DNA of 26,596 bases from Planctomycetota bacterium (GCA_020425885.1 JAGQRA010000116.1:1-26596), one strand, 5' to 3'. Shown: positions 14,973-24,200, counted from the stretch's first letter. Translations and numbers: made by a program. Notes: generated by a model not told the origin, from the letters alone.

Positions 14973-15371
14973 TCAGAGTTCCGGCGGCAGCTGGTCGGGG
15001 ACGCTGCCCTTCTTGTCCTCACCGCGCACCAGGACCAGGATCGCGCCGTAGGGCACGACGAGATATTGCTCGTCGTCGAACGTGATCTCGATCGCGGCCT
15101 TGCGGAAGAACAGCGCGTAGTCACCGACCGCGACCTGCATCGGCATGAAGCGCGGCGTGCGGTAGTTCTCCTTCCACGGCTCGTGCTCCTCGTGCGGTGG
15201 CGGCAGCGGCTGCCCGGGCCCGATCGCGACGACGGTGCCGCTGCGCACGTCTTCCTTCTCGACCACCGAAGGCGGCAGCACGAGTCCGACCTTGGTCATG
15301 CTCTCGGATCGTTCGGCCTTCATCAGCACGCGGTCGCCGACGACGAACAGACGCTTGTTGCCTCGCTTCAT
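14973..15371 (-). CDS. Divergent stand-alone GroES/Cpn10-like co-chaperonin
   Basis: A 132-residue protein with the Cpn10 fold: VGDRVLMK (11-18), a mobile-loop-like segment about 21-40 (SESMTKVGLVLPPSVVEKED), SGTVVAIGPG (44-53), VAVGDYALFF (80-89), and a C-terminal strand YLVVPYGAILVLVRG (103-117). Against the usual ~97 residues it has a Pro/His/Glu-rich insertion between GPG and VAVGD (about 54-79) and a 15-residue tail. GroES caps GroEL folding cages; no groEL is nearby, so it is probably a secondary copy or has another job. The start at 15371 gives MKRGNKRLFVVGDRV; an ATG at 15395 adds 8 residues. It is convergent with the helicase and divergent from the sulfatase. Confidence 0.82.
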   Translation of the reverse strand: MKRGNKRLFVVGDRVLMKAERSESMTKVGLVLPPSVVEKEDVRSGTVVAIGPGQPLPPPHEEHEPWKENYRTPRFMPMQVAVGDYALFFRKAAIEITFDDEQYLVVPYGAILVLVRGEDKKGSVPDQLPPEL

Positions 15372-15488
15372 GGATGGACCGGCAGGATACGCCAATCCTG
15401 GAGTACCGAACCCGGTTCAAACCTCCAATCGGGCTAACATCGCGTCGCGCCCGAGCCGTGGCGTGCCCGCGCGACCCCGAGGTCCCTG

Positions 15489-17228
15489 ATGAAACGAATG
15501 CGAACTCCCTGGCTGCTCCTCGCCATCGCGCTCGGCGCGTTCGGCTGCGCCGTGTCGCCGCCGGCGGCGAAGCGCCCCAACGTCATCGTCATCATGACCG
15601 ACGATCAGGGCTTCGGCGATCTCGGCTGCCTGGGCAATCCGATCCTCGACACGCCTGCCATCGACCGGCTCGCCGCCGAGAGCGTCCGTTTCGACGACTT
15701 CTATGTCAGCCCGGTCTGCGCGCCGACCCGGGCTTCGCTGATGACCGGTCGCTACTGCTACCGCACGCGTGCGATCGACACCTGGGTCGGGCGGGCGATG
15801 ATGGAACCGGACGAGGTGACGCTGGCCGAGGTGCTGCGCGCCGCGGGCTATCGCACCGGCATCTTCGGCAAGTGGCACCTCGGCGACTGCTATCCGATGC
15901 GGGCCATCGATCAGGGTTTCGACGAGGCGCTCGTGCACCGCGGCGGCGGGCTGGCGCAGCCCTCCGAACCGCTCGAGAACGCGCGGCGCTACACCGACCC
16001 GATCCTGTTCCACAACGGTGAAGCGGTGCAGACCGAGGGCTACTGCACCGACCTCTACTTCGACGCCGCCATCGATTTCGTGCGCCGCGCCGGCGCGGCG
16101 CCGTTCTTCGTCTACCTGCCGACCAACGCGCCGCACACGCCGCTGCACGATGTCCCGGCGGAGCTGCTGGCGAAGTACACGGCGCGCGACATCGCCAGCC
16201 TGCTGCCGGAAGGGGCGAAGCACACCGAGGCCACCGCGCGCGTGTTCGCGATGATCGACAACATCGACCAGAACGTGGGGCGCCTGCTGGCCACCCTCGA
16301 CGAGTCGGGGCTGGCCGACGACACGATCATCGTCTACCTGCACGACAACGGTCCGCAGCAGCCGCGATGGAACCGTGGGCTGCGCGGCACCAAGGGTACG
16401 GTCTACGAAGGCGGCATCCGTTCGCCGCTGTTCGTGCGTTGGCCCGGCCACCTGCGGCCCGCCGATGTCGATGGGGTCGCGGCGGCCCATGTCGACGTGC
16501 TGCCGACCGTGCTCGATCTGGCGCAGGTGCTGCCGCCGCTGGGCGTCGCGATCGACGGGCGCAGCCTGCGGCCGTTGCTCGAGGGCGATGCCTCGGCGTG
16601 GCCCGCGCGGGATCTCGTGCTGCAGGTGCATCGCGGCGATGTGCCGGTGCGCGGGCATCACGTCGCCGTGATCGGTCCGCAGTTCAAACTGGTGCACCCG
16701 ACCGGCTTCGGCCGCGAGACCCCGCCCGATGACGTCGCCTGGGAACTCTACGACCTCGTCGCCGATCCGGGCGAAGCGCACGACGTGGCGGCGGCGCAGC
16801 CCGAGGTCGTGGCCCGCATGCGCGCCGTCTACGACGCCTGGTTCGACGATGTCTCGTCGACGCGGCCCGACAACTACGCGCCGCCGCGGATCGTGCTCGG
16901 CACCGACCGCGAGATCGAGACGGCTCTGACGCATCAGGACTGGCGCCGCCGCGGCGATCAGGGCTGGGGCGAGCACGGACGCTGGCTGCTGCGCTTCGTC
17001 GGCGGTCATCGCTACGACGTGCGTGCGTTGCTGCAACGACCGCTCGCGGTGACCGCCGCGACCCTGGTCGTTGGCGCGCGTCGGTGGCGGCAGGAGATCG
17101 CCGCGACCACCGCCGAGTTCACCTTCGCCGACGTCGAGATCGCCGATGGCGATGCCGAACTCGAGATCGAGATCGAACACGAAGGGGGCACCGCGGCCCC
17201 GTACCAGGTCATCGTCACTCGGCAGTGA
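15489..17228 (+). CDS. Lipoprotein sulfatase (arylsulfatase family)
   Basis: A 579-residue sulfate ester hydrolase. The signal peptide ends in a lipobox (FGC, Cys20), so it is membrane-anchored outside the cytoplasm. Active-site features: metal-binding DD (38-39), CAPTR (77-81) in which Cys77 would be changed to formylglycine, GKWHLG (127-132, Lys128 and His130), HDN (285-287) and GTKGTVYEGG (300-309, Lys302). This is the Cys-type sulfatase, which needs a formylglycine-generating enzyme not found in the window. The C-terminal 130 residues are beta-rich and longer than the core. N-acetylneuraminate lyase follows on the same strand after 54 bases, suggesting release of sulfate from sialylated or other host or algal glycans; the substrate cannot be read from sequence. 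Confidence 0.95.
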   Translation: MKRMRTPWLLLAIALGAFGCAVSPPAAKRPNVIVIMTDDQGFGDLGCLGNPILDTPAIDRLAAESVRFDDFYVSPVCAPTRASLMTGRYCYRTRAIDTWVGRAMMEPDEVTLAEVLRAAGYRTGIFGKWHLGDCYPMRAIDQGFDEALVHRGGGLAQPSEPLENARRYTDPILFHNGEAVQTEGYCTDLYFDAAIDFVRRAGAAPFFVYLPTNAPHTPLHDVPAELLAKYTARDIASLLPEGAKHTEATARVFAMIDNIDQNVGRLLATLDESGLADDTIIVYLHDNGPQQPRWNRGLRGTKGTVYEGGIRSPLFVRWPGHLRPADVDGVAAAHVDVLPTVLDLAQVLPPLGVAIDGRSLRPLLEGDASAWPARDLVLQVHRGDVPVRGHHVAVIGPQFKLVHPTGFGRETPPDDVAWELYDLVADPGEAHDVAAAQPEVVARMRAVYDAWFDDVSSTRPDNYAPPRIVLGTDREIETALTHQDWRRRGDQGWGEHGRWLLRFVGGHRYDVRALLQRPLAVTAATLVVGARRWRQEIAATTAEFTFADVEIADGDAELEIEIEHEGGTAAPYQVIVTRQ

Positions 17229-17282
17229 GTTGCGCCATGGGTTCGGCCGTGTCCGGGCGCTAACGTGATGCCGCATTCGCGT

Positions 17283-18227
17283 ATGGATCACCAACCCCTT
17301 CGCGGCCTGGTCGCTGCGCCGCACACCCCGTTCGATTCGGCCGGCAACCTCCTGCTCGAGGTCGTCGAGCGTCAGGCCGAGGCACTGCGGCGCGAGGGCG
17401 TCGGCGCCGCCTTCGTCGGCGGTTCGACCGGCGAGTTCGCCAGCCTGACCCACGACGAACGGGACGTGTTGGCGAAGCGCTGGCTCGAGGTCGGGCGGTC
17501 GGTCGGGTTGCGCGTCATCGTGCACGTCGGCGGCACGGCGGTCGAAGCCGGAGCCGAGCTGGCGCGCCGGGCACGGGCCGCCGGGGCCGAGACGATCGCC
17601 GCGCTGGCGCCGTTCTACCATCGGCCGCGCGACGCCGACGAGCTGCTGGCCTGCTGCCGGACCTACGCGGCCGGCGCGCCCGACGCGGCGTTCTACTACT
17701 ACGACATCCCGGCGCTGACCGGCATCACGGTGTCGCTCGTCGAGTTCGCGACCCGGGCGCGGCAGCAGATCCCGTCGCTGGTCGGGATCAAGCACACCAG
17801 CAGCGATCTGGTCGCGTTGCAGCAGTGCCTCGCCATCGACGGGCTCGACGTGCTGCACGGCAATGACGAGACCCTGCTGGCGGGGCTGGCGCTCGGCGTG
17901 CGCGGCGCCGTCGGCAGCACCTACAATCTGGCGCCCGGGGTCTACCTGCGGCTCGCTGCCGCGTTCGCCCGCGGCGATCTCGACGCCGCCCGGCAGGAGC
18001 AGCGGCGCTCGATCGCGCTGGTCCACACGCTCGCGGCCAGGGGTTACATGGCCGCGGCCAAGGCGACGATGGTCGAACTCGGCATCGACATAGGTCCGCC
18101 GCGGCTGCCGCACGCCGGGCTCGACGCGGCCGCACGCGCCGCGTTGCGCGAGGAGCTGCAGGCGATCGGCTTCTTCGACTGGCGTACGGCGGACGAGCTG
18201 GCCGCGTGCGGCGGCGCCGACTGGTGA
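17283..18227 (+). CDS. nanA: N-acetylneuraminate lyase (DapA/NanA superfamily)
   Basis: A 314-residue class I aldolase. It has GGSTGE (46-51; the STG form is typical of neuraminate lyases, where dihydrodipicolinate synthases have TTG), YYDIPALTG (139-147, Tyr140 as catalytic Tyr) and GIKHTSSDL (168-176) with Schiff-base Lys170. The expected reaction splits N-acetylneuraminate into pyruvate and ManNAc. The next gene, convergent with only 2 bases between stops, is an AGE-type epimerase that could take ManNAc to GlcNAc, which supports this over a dapA role. ATGs at 17265 and 17268 are alternative starts, giving 6 or 5 more residues; none has a good Shine-Dalgarno. Other DHDPS-like aldolases of keto acids remain possible. 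Confidence 0.85.
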   Translation: MDHQPLRGLVAAPHTPFDSAGNLLLEVVERQAEALRREGVGAAFVGGSTGEFASLTHDERDVLAKRWLEVGRSVGLRVIVHVGGTAVEAGAELARRARAAGAETIAALAPFYHRPRDADELLACCRTYAAGAPDAAFYYYDIPALTGITVSLVEFATRARQQIPSLVGIKHTSSDLVALQQCLAIDGLDVLHGNDETLLAGLALGVRGAVGSTYNLAPGVYLRLAAAFARGDLDAARQEQRRSIALVHTLAARGYMAAAKATMVELGIDIGPPRLPHAGLDAAARAALREELQAIGFFDWRTADELAACGGADW

Positions 18228-18229
18228 CG

Positions 18230-19420
18230 TCAGTCGGGTTCCGGAACACGATCCGGCCCGTGGGCGGCCAGTTCTTCGCACAGCCGCCAGGCCAGCAGCT
18301 GCATGCGCGGCAGGTGGAACGGACCCTTCCAGAGGTTGCCCTTGAGCGATGAGGCGCGGCTGCCGTCGCGATGCAGGTAGCCGAACCACTCGCCGTGTTC
18401 GCGGTCACGGAAGTGGCGGTCGCACCAGGTCGTGAGCTCGGCGTGGCGTTCGGCGAAGCGCGGCTCCCCGGTCGCGCGCAGGGCGTGGAGGCAGGCCAGC
18501 ACCGCCTCGTTGTGCGGCCACCAGAACTTCATGTCGTGCCAGTACTCCTGCACCGGCCCGCGATGCAGATCGGTGAAGTAGAGCAGGCCGCCGTGTTCGG
18601 CGTCCCAGCCGCGCTGCCACATGCAATCGAACATCGCCACGCCGAGGTCGCGATAGTCGGAGCGGTTCCGTTCCGCGGCCTCGCGCAGCAGGAACCACGC
18701 CGCCTCGATGGCGTGCCCGGGATTGAGTGTGCGGCCGTCGAAGTGGTCGCTGATCTCGCCATCGGGTCCGACCAGCTCCATGACGGCGCCGAGGTCGGGT
18801 TTGTAGAAGTGCGTGGCGATGGTCTCGGCGTGGCGATCGATGATCGCCGTGGCGTTGTCCAGCCCGATCGAGCGTCGCAGCTCCTGGGCCGTGGCGATCG
18901 CGATCATCGGCACGCCGATTCCGTGCAGCGGGCGCGTGGCGGTGAACTTCGGCGGCGGTTCGTGAGCGAGGAAACGCTGCAGCAGGGACGCCGCCCTCAC
19001 GGCCGCCGCGTCGGACCCGGTCGCGCGGGCGTGCTCGCCGTAGGCGATCGCGGCGAAGGCCTCGGTGAAGGCATAGCGTCGCTTGCGGATCGGTTTGCCG
19101 TCGCGCGTGACGTGGAACCACATGCGGCCGTCGTCGGGATCGAAGCCGTAGGCGTCGAGAAAGGCGATGCCGTGGGCGCACGCCTCGAGCCATTCCCCGC
19201 GCGCCTCGACCGTGTTGTGGAGGCGGCCGAGCAACCAGGTGAAGCGCGCCTGCTGCCACAGGCCCTTGTCGGTGTCGACCAACGTGCCGTCGCGGTCGCG
19301 CATGATCAGGAAGCCGCCGTGCTGCCGATCGATGGCGCGCGGCAGCCAGAACGGCAGCGTGTCGTCGAGCAGTGCGTCACGATAGCGGGTGGCTTCGGCG
19401 GCCCAGTCGGTGGCGGTCAT
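18230..19420 (-). CDS. AGE-family N-acylglucosamine 2-epimerase
   Basis: A 396-residue all-helical (alpha/alpha)6-barrel sugar epimerase of the RenBP/AGE family, normal in length (about 390-410). Conserved pieces: FWLPRAIDRQHGGF (24-37), KGLWQQARFTW (52-62), NPGHAIEAAW (233-242), WWPHNEA (300-306) and KGPFHLPRMQ (365-374); His236 and His369 fit the two catalytic histidines. Beside N-acetylneuraminate lyase it probably interconverts ManNAc and GlcNAc. The family also holds cellobiose and mannose epimerases, so the substrate is inferred from the neighbour. The start at 19420 gives MTATDWAAEATRYRD; an upstream in-frame extension of 37 codons lacks family features. Confidence 0.88.
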   Translation of the reverse strand: MTATDWAAEATRYRDALLDDTLPFWLPRAIDRQHGGFLIMRDRDGTLVDTDKGLWQQARFTWLLGRLHNTVEARGEWLEACAHGIAFLDAYGFDPDDGRMWFHVTRDGKPIRKRRYAFTEAFAAIAYGEHARATGSDAAAVRAASLLQRFLAHEPPPKFTATRPLHGIGVPMIAIATAQELRRSIGLDNATAIIDRHAETIATHFYKPDLGAVMELVGPDGEISDHFDGRTLNPGHAIEAAWFLLREAAERNRSDYRDLGVAMFDCMWQRGWDAEHGGLLYFTDLHRGPVQEYWHDMKFWWPHNEAVLACLHALRATGEPRFAERHAELTTWCDRHFRDREHGEWFGYLHRDGSRASSLKGNLWKGPFHLPRMQLLAWRLCEELAAHGPDRVPEPD

Positions 19421-19642
19421 CTCGGTACCGTTCCTGGATGCGGGTCTGGAAGGTCGCGATTCGCGGCGGCGGATGGTAGCCGCGATGCCCGGCACCGGTG
19501 CGTGCGTTCTGGCGCAAGGCGGTCGCCGCAATCAGGGCGAGCGGGTTGCATTGCGGTTGCCGTTGCCTTGTCTGCACGGGAGAATGCGCGGCAACTCGCA
19601 CGTCTCGCTCCAGGTAGGGTCGGGGGACCTTCAGGTAGAACC

Positions 19643-21310
19643 ATGAGTCGATTGAAGCTTCTCGTTCCGTTCGCGCTCGCCCTCGTCATCAGCTCCTGTG
19701 GTGGGGGCGGAGGCGGTGGCGGCGACACCCCGCCGGTCAAGGCCAACGTCGCCGAGATCCTCGCCGCGTTGCTCAACGGCAGTGACGATTTCTCGGGGAT
19801 GAGCGGTCAACTCGGCGCCGACACCAGCGGCGACCCGCAGGCGCGGCTGCTCAAGGGCATCGTCGACTTCCTGGCCATGCTCGACGGTTCGGGCACCCAG
19901 CCCGGCGGTCGGCTCTACGATCTCTACACCCGCGCCGGCCTCACGCCGGTGAACGCGGACGCGTCGTTCTGGGACTTCGACCTGACCGCAGTCGCGCACA
20001 ACGAGGGCGACATCAAGAACTCGACGCCGACGGTGACCGAGTTCGTCAACTTCCTGATCGACGAGTTCCGACCGGCGCTGCAGGCGCTGGCGACGGTGCT
20101 CGACGCCACCGAGGCCGGCTTCGAACTCGAGATCCCGGTGCCGACCAGTGGCCCGTTCGCCGCTGCCTTCGGCGCGGCCGGCGCCAACAGCTACGTCCTC
20201 GACTACGGCGATCTGATGGTGGTCGCGACCAACGTCTATCTGCTGATGGCGCAGGTCGAGATGTTCGTCGCGCTCGATTGGAACAACCTGGCGCCCAACG
20301 ATTTCGACGAGGCCGACTATCCCGGGCGCGACTTCCTGGCGCTGATCGAAGGCAACTACGGCGCGCTCGGCAACATCCTGCGCCCTGGCGAACTGGGCAA
20401 CGCCAAGCACCACCTGCAGACCGCCTATCAGCGCTACGGCGCGGCGGCGTCGCACCTCCGCAACGAAAACGCCCAGCAACAGCTCGACGGCATCCTGACC
20501 CTCGGCCGTGACACCTTCGCTTCCGAACAGGAACGCAACCAGTTCCTCGCCGACGAGCAATCGTTCCGGGCCTGGCTGCAGCCGATCGTCAACGCTTTCG
20601 ACAACGACAACCTGTTCATGATCGACACCGCGCCCGACGGTTCGTCGCTCGCGACCGAGGACACGATCGAGATCAACTTCTACCGCTTCTTCCAGGGCGT
20701 CGTCAGCCCGCGCAGCATCTACTTCAAGCTGGTCGGCGATCCGCTCGACAACGACCGCAGGACTTTCGGTGTGACCGACCTCAGTCAGCTCACCACCGAC
20801 ATGCAGACGCTCGGCGGCGTGATCGGCCGCATCGGTGGCCGGATGGCCACGGCCGGGGATCTGCAGGGTGCCTACGCGCTGCGCGTCGACAGCCCGGCGG
20901 TCTCGACCAAGATCATCGACGGCTCCTTCACCGATTGGGCGAGTGGCAGCACGCTGATCGCGGCGCGCCCGGCGCTGGGTACGGCCGCCGATCTCGGCCA
21001 GCTGTTCGTGGCCAAGGACGCGACCCACGTCTACCTCTACCTCGACCGGGACCTCAACCCGGTGGCCGACTACTACTCGATCGAAGTCGAGTCGGCGCTT
21101 GGCTACGCCAGCCTGACCAATTACTCAGGCACCTTCTACGAGAATGGCATCGCCAGCAGGCAGCACGTCAGCGGACAGGGCCTCGAGTTCAGCATTCCCA
21201 AGAGCCTGTTTCCCGGCGGTTGGGTCTCGATCTCGATCGACGTCGAGAAGTGGAGCGGCCCCGACAACTTCAGCTCGACGCGTGAACAGATGCTGGTCAA
21301 CATCCAGTGA
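19643..21310 (+). CDS. Glycine-rich-linker lipoprotein with C-terminal IDG/DW beta domain
   Basis: A 555-residue lipoprotein. The signal MSRLKLLVPFALALVISSC ends at Cys19 and is followed by eight glycines, a flexible tether seen in many outer-membrane lipoproteins. Residues about 30-410 are mixed helical and unrecognised (for instance FDEADYPGRDFLALIEGNYG). From about residue 423 a beta domain begins with IIDGSFTDWASG and continues LGQLFVAKDATHVYLYLDRD and GLEFSIPKSLFPGG, a pattern like CBM9-type carbohydrate-binding or related domains; this match is tentative. LptF/G starts 51 bases after its stop on the same strand. The frame is open far upstream, opposite the epimerase gene, but the signal peptide fixes the start here. 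Function unknown. Confidence 0.8.
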   Translation: MSRLKLLVPFALALVISSCGGGGGGGGDTPPVKANVAEILAALLNGSDDFSGMSGQLGADTSGDPQARLLKGIVDFLAMLDGSGTQPGGRLYDLYTRAGLTPVNADASFWDFDLTAVAHNEGDIKNSTPTVTEFVNFLIDEFRPALQALATVLDATEAGFELEIPVPTSGPFAAAFGAAGANSYVLDYGDLMVVATNVYLLMAQVEMFVALDWNNLAPNDFDEADYPGRDFLALIEGNYGALGNILRPGELGNAKHHLQTAYQRYGAAASHLRNENAQQQLDGILTLGRDTFASEQERNQFLADEQSFRAWLQPIVNAFDNDNLFMIDTAPDGSSLATEDTIEINFYRFFQGVVSPRSIYFKLVGDPLDNDRRTFGVTDLSQLTTDMQTLGGVIGRIGGRMATAGDLQGAYALRVDSPAVSTKIIDGSFTDWASGSTLIAARPALGTAADLGQLFVAKDATHVYLYLDRDLNPVADYYSIEVESALGYASLTNYSGTFYENGIASRQHVSGQGLEFSIPKSLFPGGWVSISIDVEKWSGPDNFSSTREQMLVNIQ

Positions 21311-21361
21311 CCCCGGTCGAACGTTGACCGCAACGACCAGGCGGGGACCGCGGCCGGCAGG

Positions 21362-22528
21362 GTGCTGGTCGCGGTGAGGCTCTTCACGCGCAGCTGCCTC
21401 GGCTACTTCCTGCGCCGCTTCGCCTGGGTCTTCGCGCTGGTCCATTCCTTCCTGGCCCTCGCCGGCCTGCTCGGCCTGCTGGCGAGCTTCCCGTACGTGC
21501 CGCTGCCGCGCCTGCTCGGCAGCCTGCCCGAGGCGCTGCTGCTGGCCCTGCCGGTCTCGATGCCGCTGTCGGTGTTGGCGGCCGGCGTGATGTTCTGCGG
21601 TGATCTCGGCCGGCGGCAGGGCTGGCTGTGGCTGCAGGCGGCCGGCGGTCGGACGTCGCAGGTGACGTGGCCGATCCACGTCTTCGTGCTGCTGATCTCG
21701 GTCGTTCTGCTGTGGCTCGAGTGCGAGGTCGTGCCGCACGCCGCGTACCGGGCGCGGTTCGTCATCGACGCCCTGCAGGAGAACCCGCAGACCATCGCGC
21801 TGCGGTTGGGGCGCAAGCAGAGCTTCCTGCGCGGCTTCAAGGTCGGGTTCGCGGACGAGGTCGACGGTGCGCTGACCGACTTCGGGCTGTGGACCGACGT
21901 CGAAGAGTCCGGGACCGTCCTGGTGCGGGCCGAGCGTGCCCGTATCGGCCTGGTCGCCGGGGGGCGGGATCTCGAACTCAGGCTCGAGAACGGTCGCTAT
22001 CTCGCGATCGATCCGACCGGACGGCTGACGGACAACCTGCGGTTCGCCCAGCTCAGGATGACGATGGATGCCCACCGGCTGTCGGTGCGATCCAAGGGTG
22101 AGATCCTGGATCTGACCTACTACTCCGAGGGCGAGTTGTCGCGGTTGCCGCAGCAGGCCAGCCTGCTGCGCGACAAGGCCGTCGCGATCGGCGACCGCCA
22201 GCGTGCAAGGCTTCGAGCCATCGACACGGTGCGGGCGCTCCGGCTCGGCTCGGCGGCGTTGCCGTGGCTGTTGCTGGTGCTGGCCCTGGTGCCGGCATCG
22301 GTCGTCGGTCAGGGCTCGCGACGACGCACCTCGATCGCGGTCGTCATCTGCGGTGCTGTCCTGCTGATCCAGCAGGTGACGCTCGAGACGCTCGCCGCCA
22401 AACACGGCGTGTTGTCTTGGCCGTTGCTGGCCGCCGCGCCGGCCTTCGAGGTCGCGGCCGTGGTATCGCTGCATCGGTTCGTGCGGCACCGGAGTCGGCG
22501 GCGGTCGTCGTTCACGGGAGGCCGGTGA
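21362..22528 (+). CDS. LPS export permease LptF/LptG family, first copy
   Basis: A 388-residue inner-membrane protein of the YjgP/YjgQ family. It has three N-terminal membrane helices (about 14-38, 53-78, 98-120; FLRRFAWVFALVHSFLAL, LLLALPVSMPLSVLAAGVMF), a large periplasmic beta domain (about 125-280) and three C-terminal helices (about 289-365). In the LptB2FG complex it pulls LPS out of the inner membrane. It begins with GTG at 21362 (another GTG four codons on). Its stop TGA overlaps the ATG of the next permease (TGATG), so the genes are translationally coupled. F or G cannot be told apart by eye. Confidence 0.85.
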   Translation: MLVAVRLFTRSCLGYFLRRFAWVFALVHSFLALAGLLGLLASFPYVPLPRLLGSLPEALLLALPVSMPLSVLAAGVMFCGDLGRRQGWLWLQAAGGRTSQVTWPIHVFVLLISVVLLWLECEVVPHAAYRARFVIDALQENPQTIALRLGRKQSFLRGFKVGFADEVDGALTDFGLWTDVEESGTVLVRAERARIGLVAGGRDLELRLENGRYLAIDPTGRLTDNLRFAQLRMTMDAHRLSVRSKGEILDLTYYSEGELSRLPQQASLLRDKAVAIGDRQRARLRAIDTVRALRLGSAALPWLLLVLALVPASVVGQGSRRRTSIAVVICGAVLLIQQVTLETLAAKHGVLSWPLLAAAPAFEVAAVVSLHRFVRHRSRRRSSFTGGR

Positions 22529-23466
22529 TGATCCTCGAACGCGCCCTGCTGCGGCGCTTCCTCACCCAGGCGACCGTTCTCCTCGCCGCCGCCACGTTGC
22601 TCGCGATCCTGGTGTTCGGCGGCCAGCTGCTCGGCGTGGCGGGAGAGGACGGAGTCGTGGCGCTCGTCGAGTTCTGCCGCGACACGCTCGGTTTCCTCAC
22701 CGTCGCCGTGCTGATCGCGGTGCCGCTGGCGGTGCTGCGGGTCCTCGTCGAGCTGCGCCGCAGCGGCGTCCTCGAGACCTGTTGTGCCGCCGGTCTGGCG
22801 CCGGCTCGGATCTGGCGTCTGATGGCCGGGGTCGCGTTGCTCACGGCGGTGCTCCACGCCGCCCTGCTCGAGCTCGGTGCCCTCGGGCGCGATGGCCACG
22901 GCGCCTCGAACCTGTGGACCAGCGGCGATCATCAGGTCTGGTGCCCATTGCCGCGGACCGCGCCCGAGCAGCTGCTGCTGTTCCGGATGGATCGCCTCGA
23001 TGTCGGGACCTTGTCGCGATCGGCGGCGGCCGCCGCCTCGGCCGCCACCCCGGCGAGGCCTCGGGTGATCGCCGGGCGCGAGATCGAACTCACCGCGTTC
23101 GCGCCGCCGCCGCCCCTGCCCGAGCCGTTCGGGATCCTGCCGATCTCGCGGTGGAGCGGCAGCGGTGTGACTCGCAACGCGGTCCTGACCGGGCTCGTGC
23201 ATCTGCTGCACGGACCGCTGCTGGTCCTGTTCGCCGCCTGCCTGGCGTTGCTGATGCCCGGCGACCGACTCGGCTTCGCCGCGTTGATGTTCATCGGGCT
23301 GGCGTTGCTCTCGGGGCTCGCGAGCGCGACGCTGACGGTGCTGCTGTGGCAGGATTCGGTCGCGGCTCGGGTCGGGGTCCTCGTCTGGTTGTCGATCTGT
23401 CTGGTCGCCCTGCTGGCCGCGCACGCGACCTACCGGCGGCGTGGCCTGCGTGGGGCATTGCGGTGA
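22528..23466 (+). CDS. LPS export permease LptF/LptG family, second short copy
   Basis: A 312-residue partner permease with six predicted helices (about 14-36, 50-72, 87-110, then 229-252, 255-275, 285-305). Typical pieces are LLRRFLTQATVLLAAATLLA and TVAVLIAVPLAVLRVLVELR, and ETCCAAGLAPARIWRL resembles the cytoplasmic coupling helix (usually E...RAxGxS). The periplasmic part is only about 115 residues, with a low-complexity Ala/Pro stretch (about 168-195), shorter than in the classic proteins (about 360 residues in total). It overlaps the preceding permease by one base and the ATPase gene follows directly, so LptF-LptG-LptB-LptC form one operon. Confidence 0.78.
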   Translation: MILERALLRRFLTQATVLLAAATLLAILVFGGQLLGVAGEDGVVALVEFCRDTLGFLTVAVLIAVPLAVLRVLVELRRSGVLETCCAAGLAPARIWRLMAGVALLTAVLHAALLELGALGRDGHGASNLWTSGDHQVWCPLPRTAPEQLLLFRMDRLDVGTLSRSAAAAASAATPARPRVIAGREIELTAFAPPPPLPEPFGILPISRWSGSGVTRNAVLTGLVHLLHGPLLVLFAACLALLMPGDRLGFAALMFIGLALLSGLASATLTVLLWQDSVAARVGVLVWLSICLVALLAAHATYRRRGLRGALR

Positions 23467-23471
23467 GCGTC

Positions 23472-24200
23472 ATGAGTCGACTCGAGATCCGAGATCTGCG
23501 GAAGAGCTACGGTCGGCGTCGCGTGCTCGCCGACGTCTCGATCGACGTGAGCGCCGGCGCGATCACCGGCCTGCTCGGCCCGAACGGTGCCGGCAAGTCG
23601 ACGATGTTCAAGATCCTGATGGGACTGGTTCCGGCCGACGCCGGCATGGCCACGCTCGATGGTTGCGAACTCCTCGGCCAGCCGCTGCACGGCATGGCGG
23701 CGCTCGGGCTCGGCTATCTGCCGCAGGACAGCTGCTCGTTCCCCGAACTCAGTGTCGCCGACAACCTGCTCGCGCTGCTCGAACTGCGGCCCATGCCGCG
23801 GACCGCCCGCCGCGCCCGGCTGGATGAGCTGCTGCAGCTCACGGGGCTGCCGGATCTGCGCGATCATCGCTACGAGACCCTGTCGGGCGGCGAGGCCCGC
23901 CGCGTCGAGGTCGCCAAGACCCTGATCGGCGAGCCGCGCTACCTGCTGCTCGACGAGCCGTTCGCGGCGCTCGACCCGCGTTCGATCGAGCAGTTGGCCG
24001 CCTTGCTGCGAGCCATGGCCGGCCGCGGCCTCGGCATCCTGCTCTCCGATCACAACGTCCACGTCGCCTTCCGTCACCTCGACTACGCCTACCTGCTCGC
24101 CGATGGAGAGGTGCAGGCCGAGGGGCCGCCCGATGCGGTCGCCGCCGACCCCGAGGCCCGGCGACTCTACCTCGGCGACAGCTTCCCGGAGACGCGATGA
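23472..24200 (+). CDS. lptB: LPS export ABC transporter ATPase LptB
   Basis: The ATP-hydrolysing subunit of the LPS extraction machine, cytoplasmic. In 242 residues (E. coli LptB is 241): Walker A GPNGAGKST (36-44), Q-loop Gln85 (YLPQD), signature LSGGE (137-141), Walker B YLLLDEP (157-163) and the switch His194 in LSDHNV, the LptB-type H-loop. A GTG at 23463 is an alternative start that overlaps the previous stop. The LptC-like gene overlaps its stop (ATGA). With two permease genes before it, the Lpt assignment is firm. Confidence 0.93.
   Translation: MSRLEIRDLRKSYGRRRVLADVSIDVSAGAITGLLGPNGAGKSTMFKILMGLVPADAGMATLDGCELLGQPLHGMAALGLGYLPQDSCSFPELSVADNLLALLELRPMPRTARRARLDELLQLTGLPDLRDHRYETLSGGEARRVEVAKTLIGEPRYLLLDEPFAALDPRSIEQLAALLRAMAGRGLGILLSDHNVHVAFRHLDYAYLLADGEVQAEGPPDAVAADPEARRLYLGDSFPETR

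Noticed and set aside
15417..18389. A 990-codon open frame on the minus strand opposite the sulfatase and lyase genes
   Set aside because: It is a high-GC antisense shadow: both genes below it have complete motifs, and the translation is Arg/Gly/Asp/Val-rich low-complexity without a family pattern.
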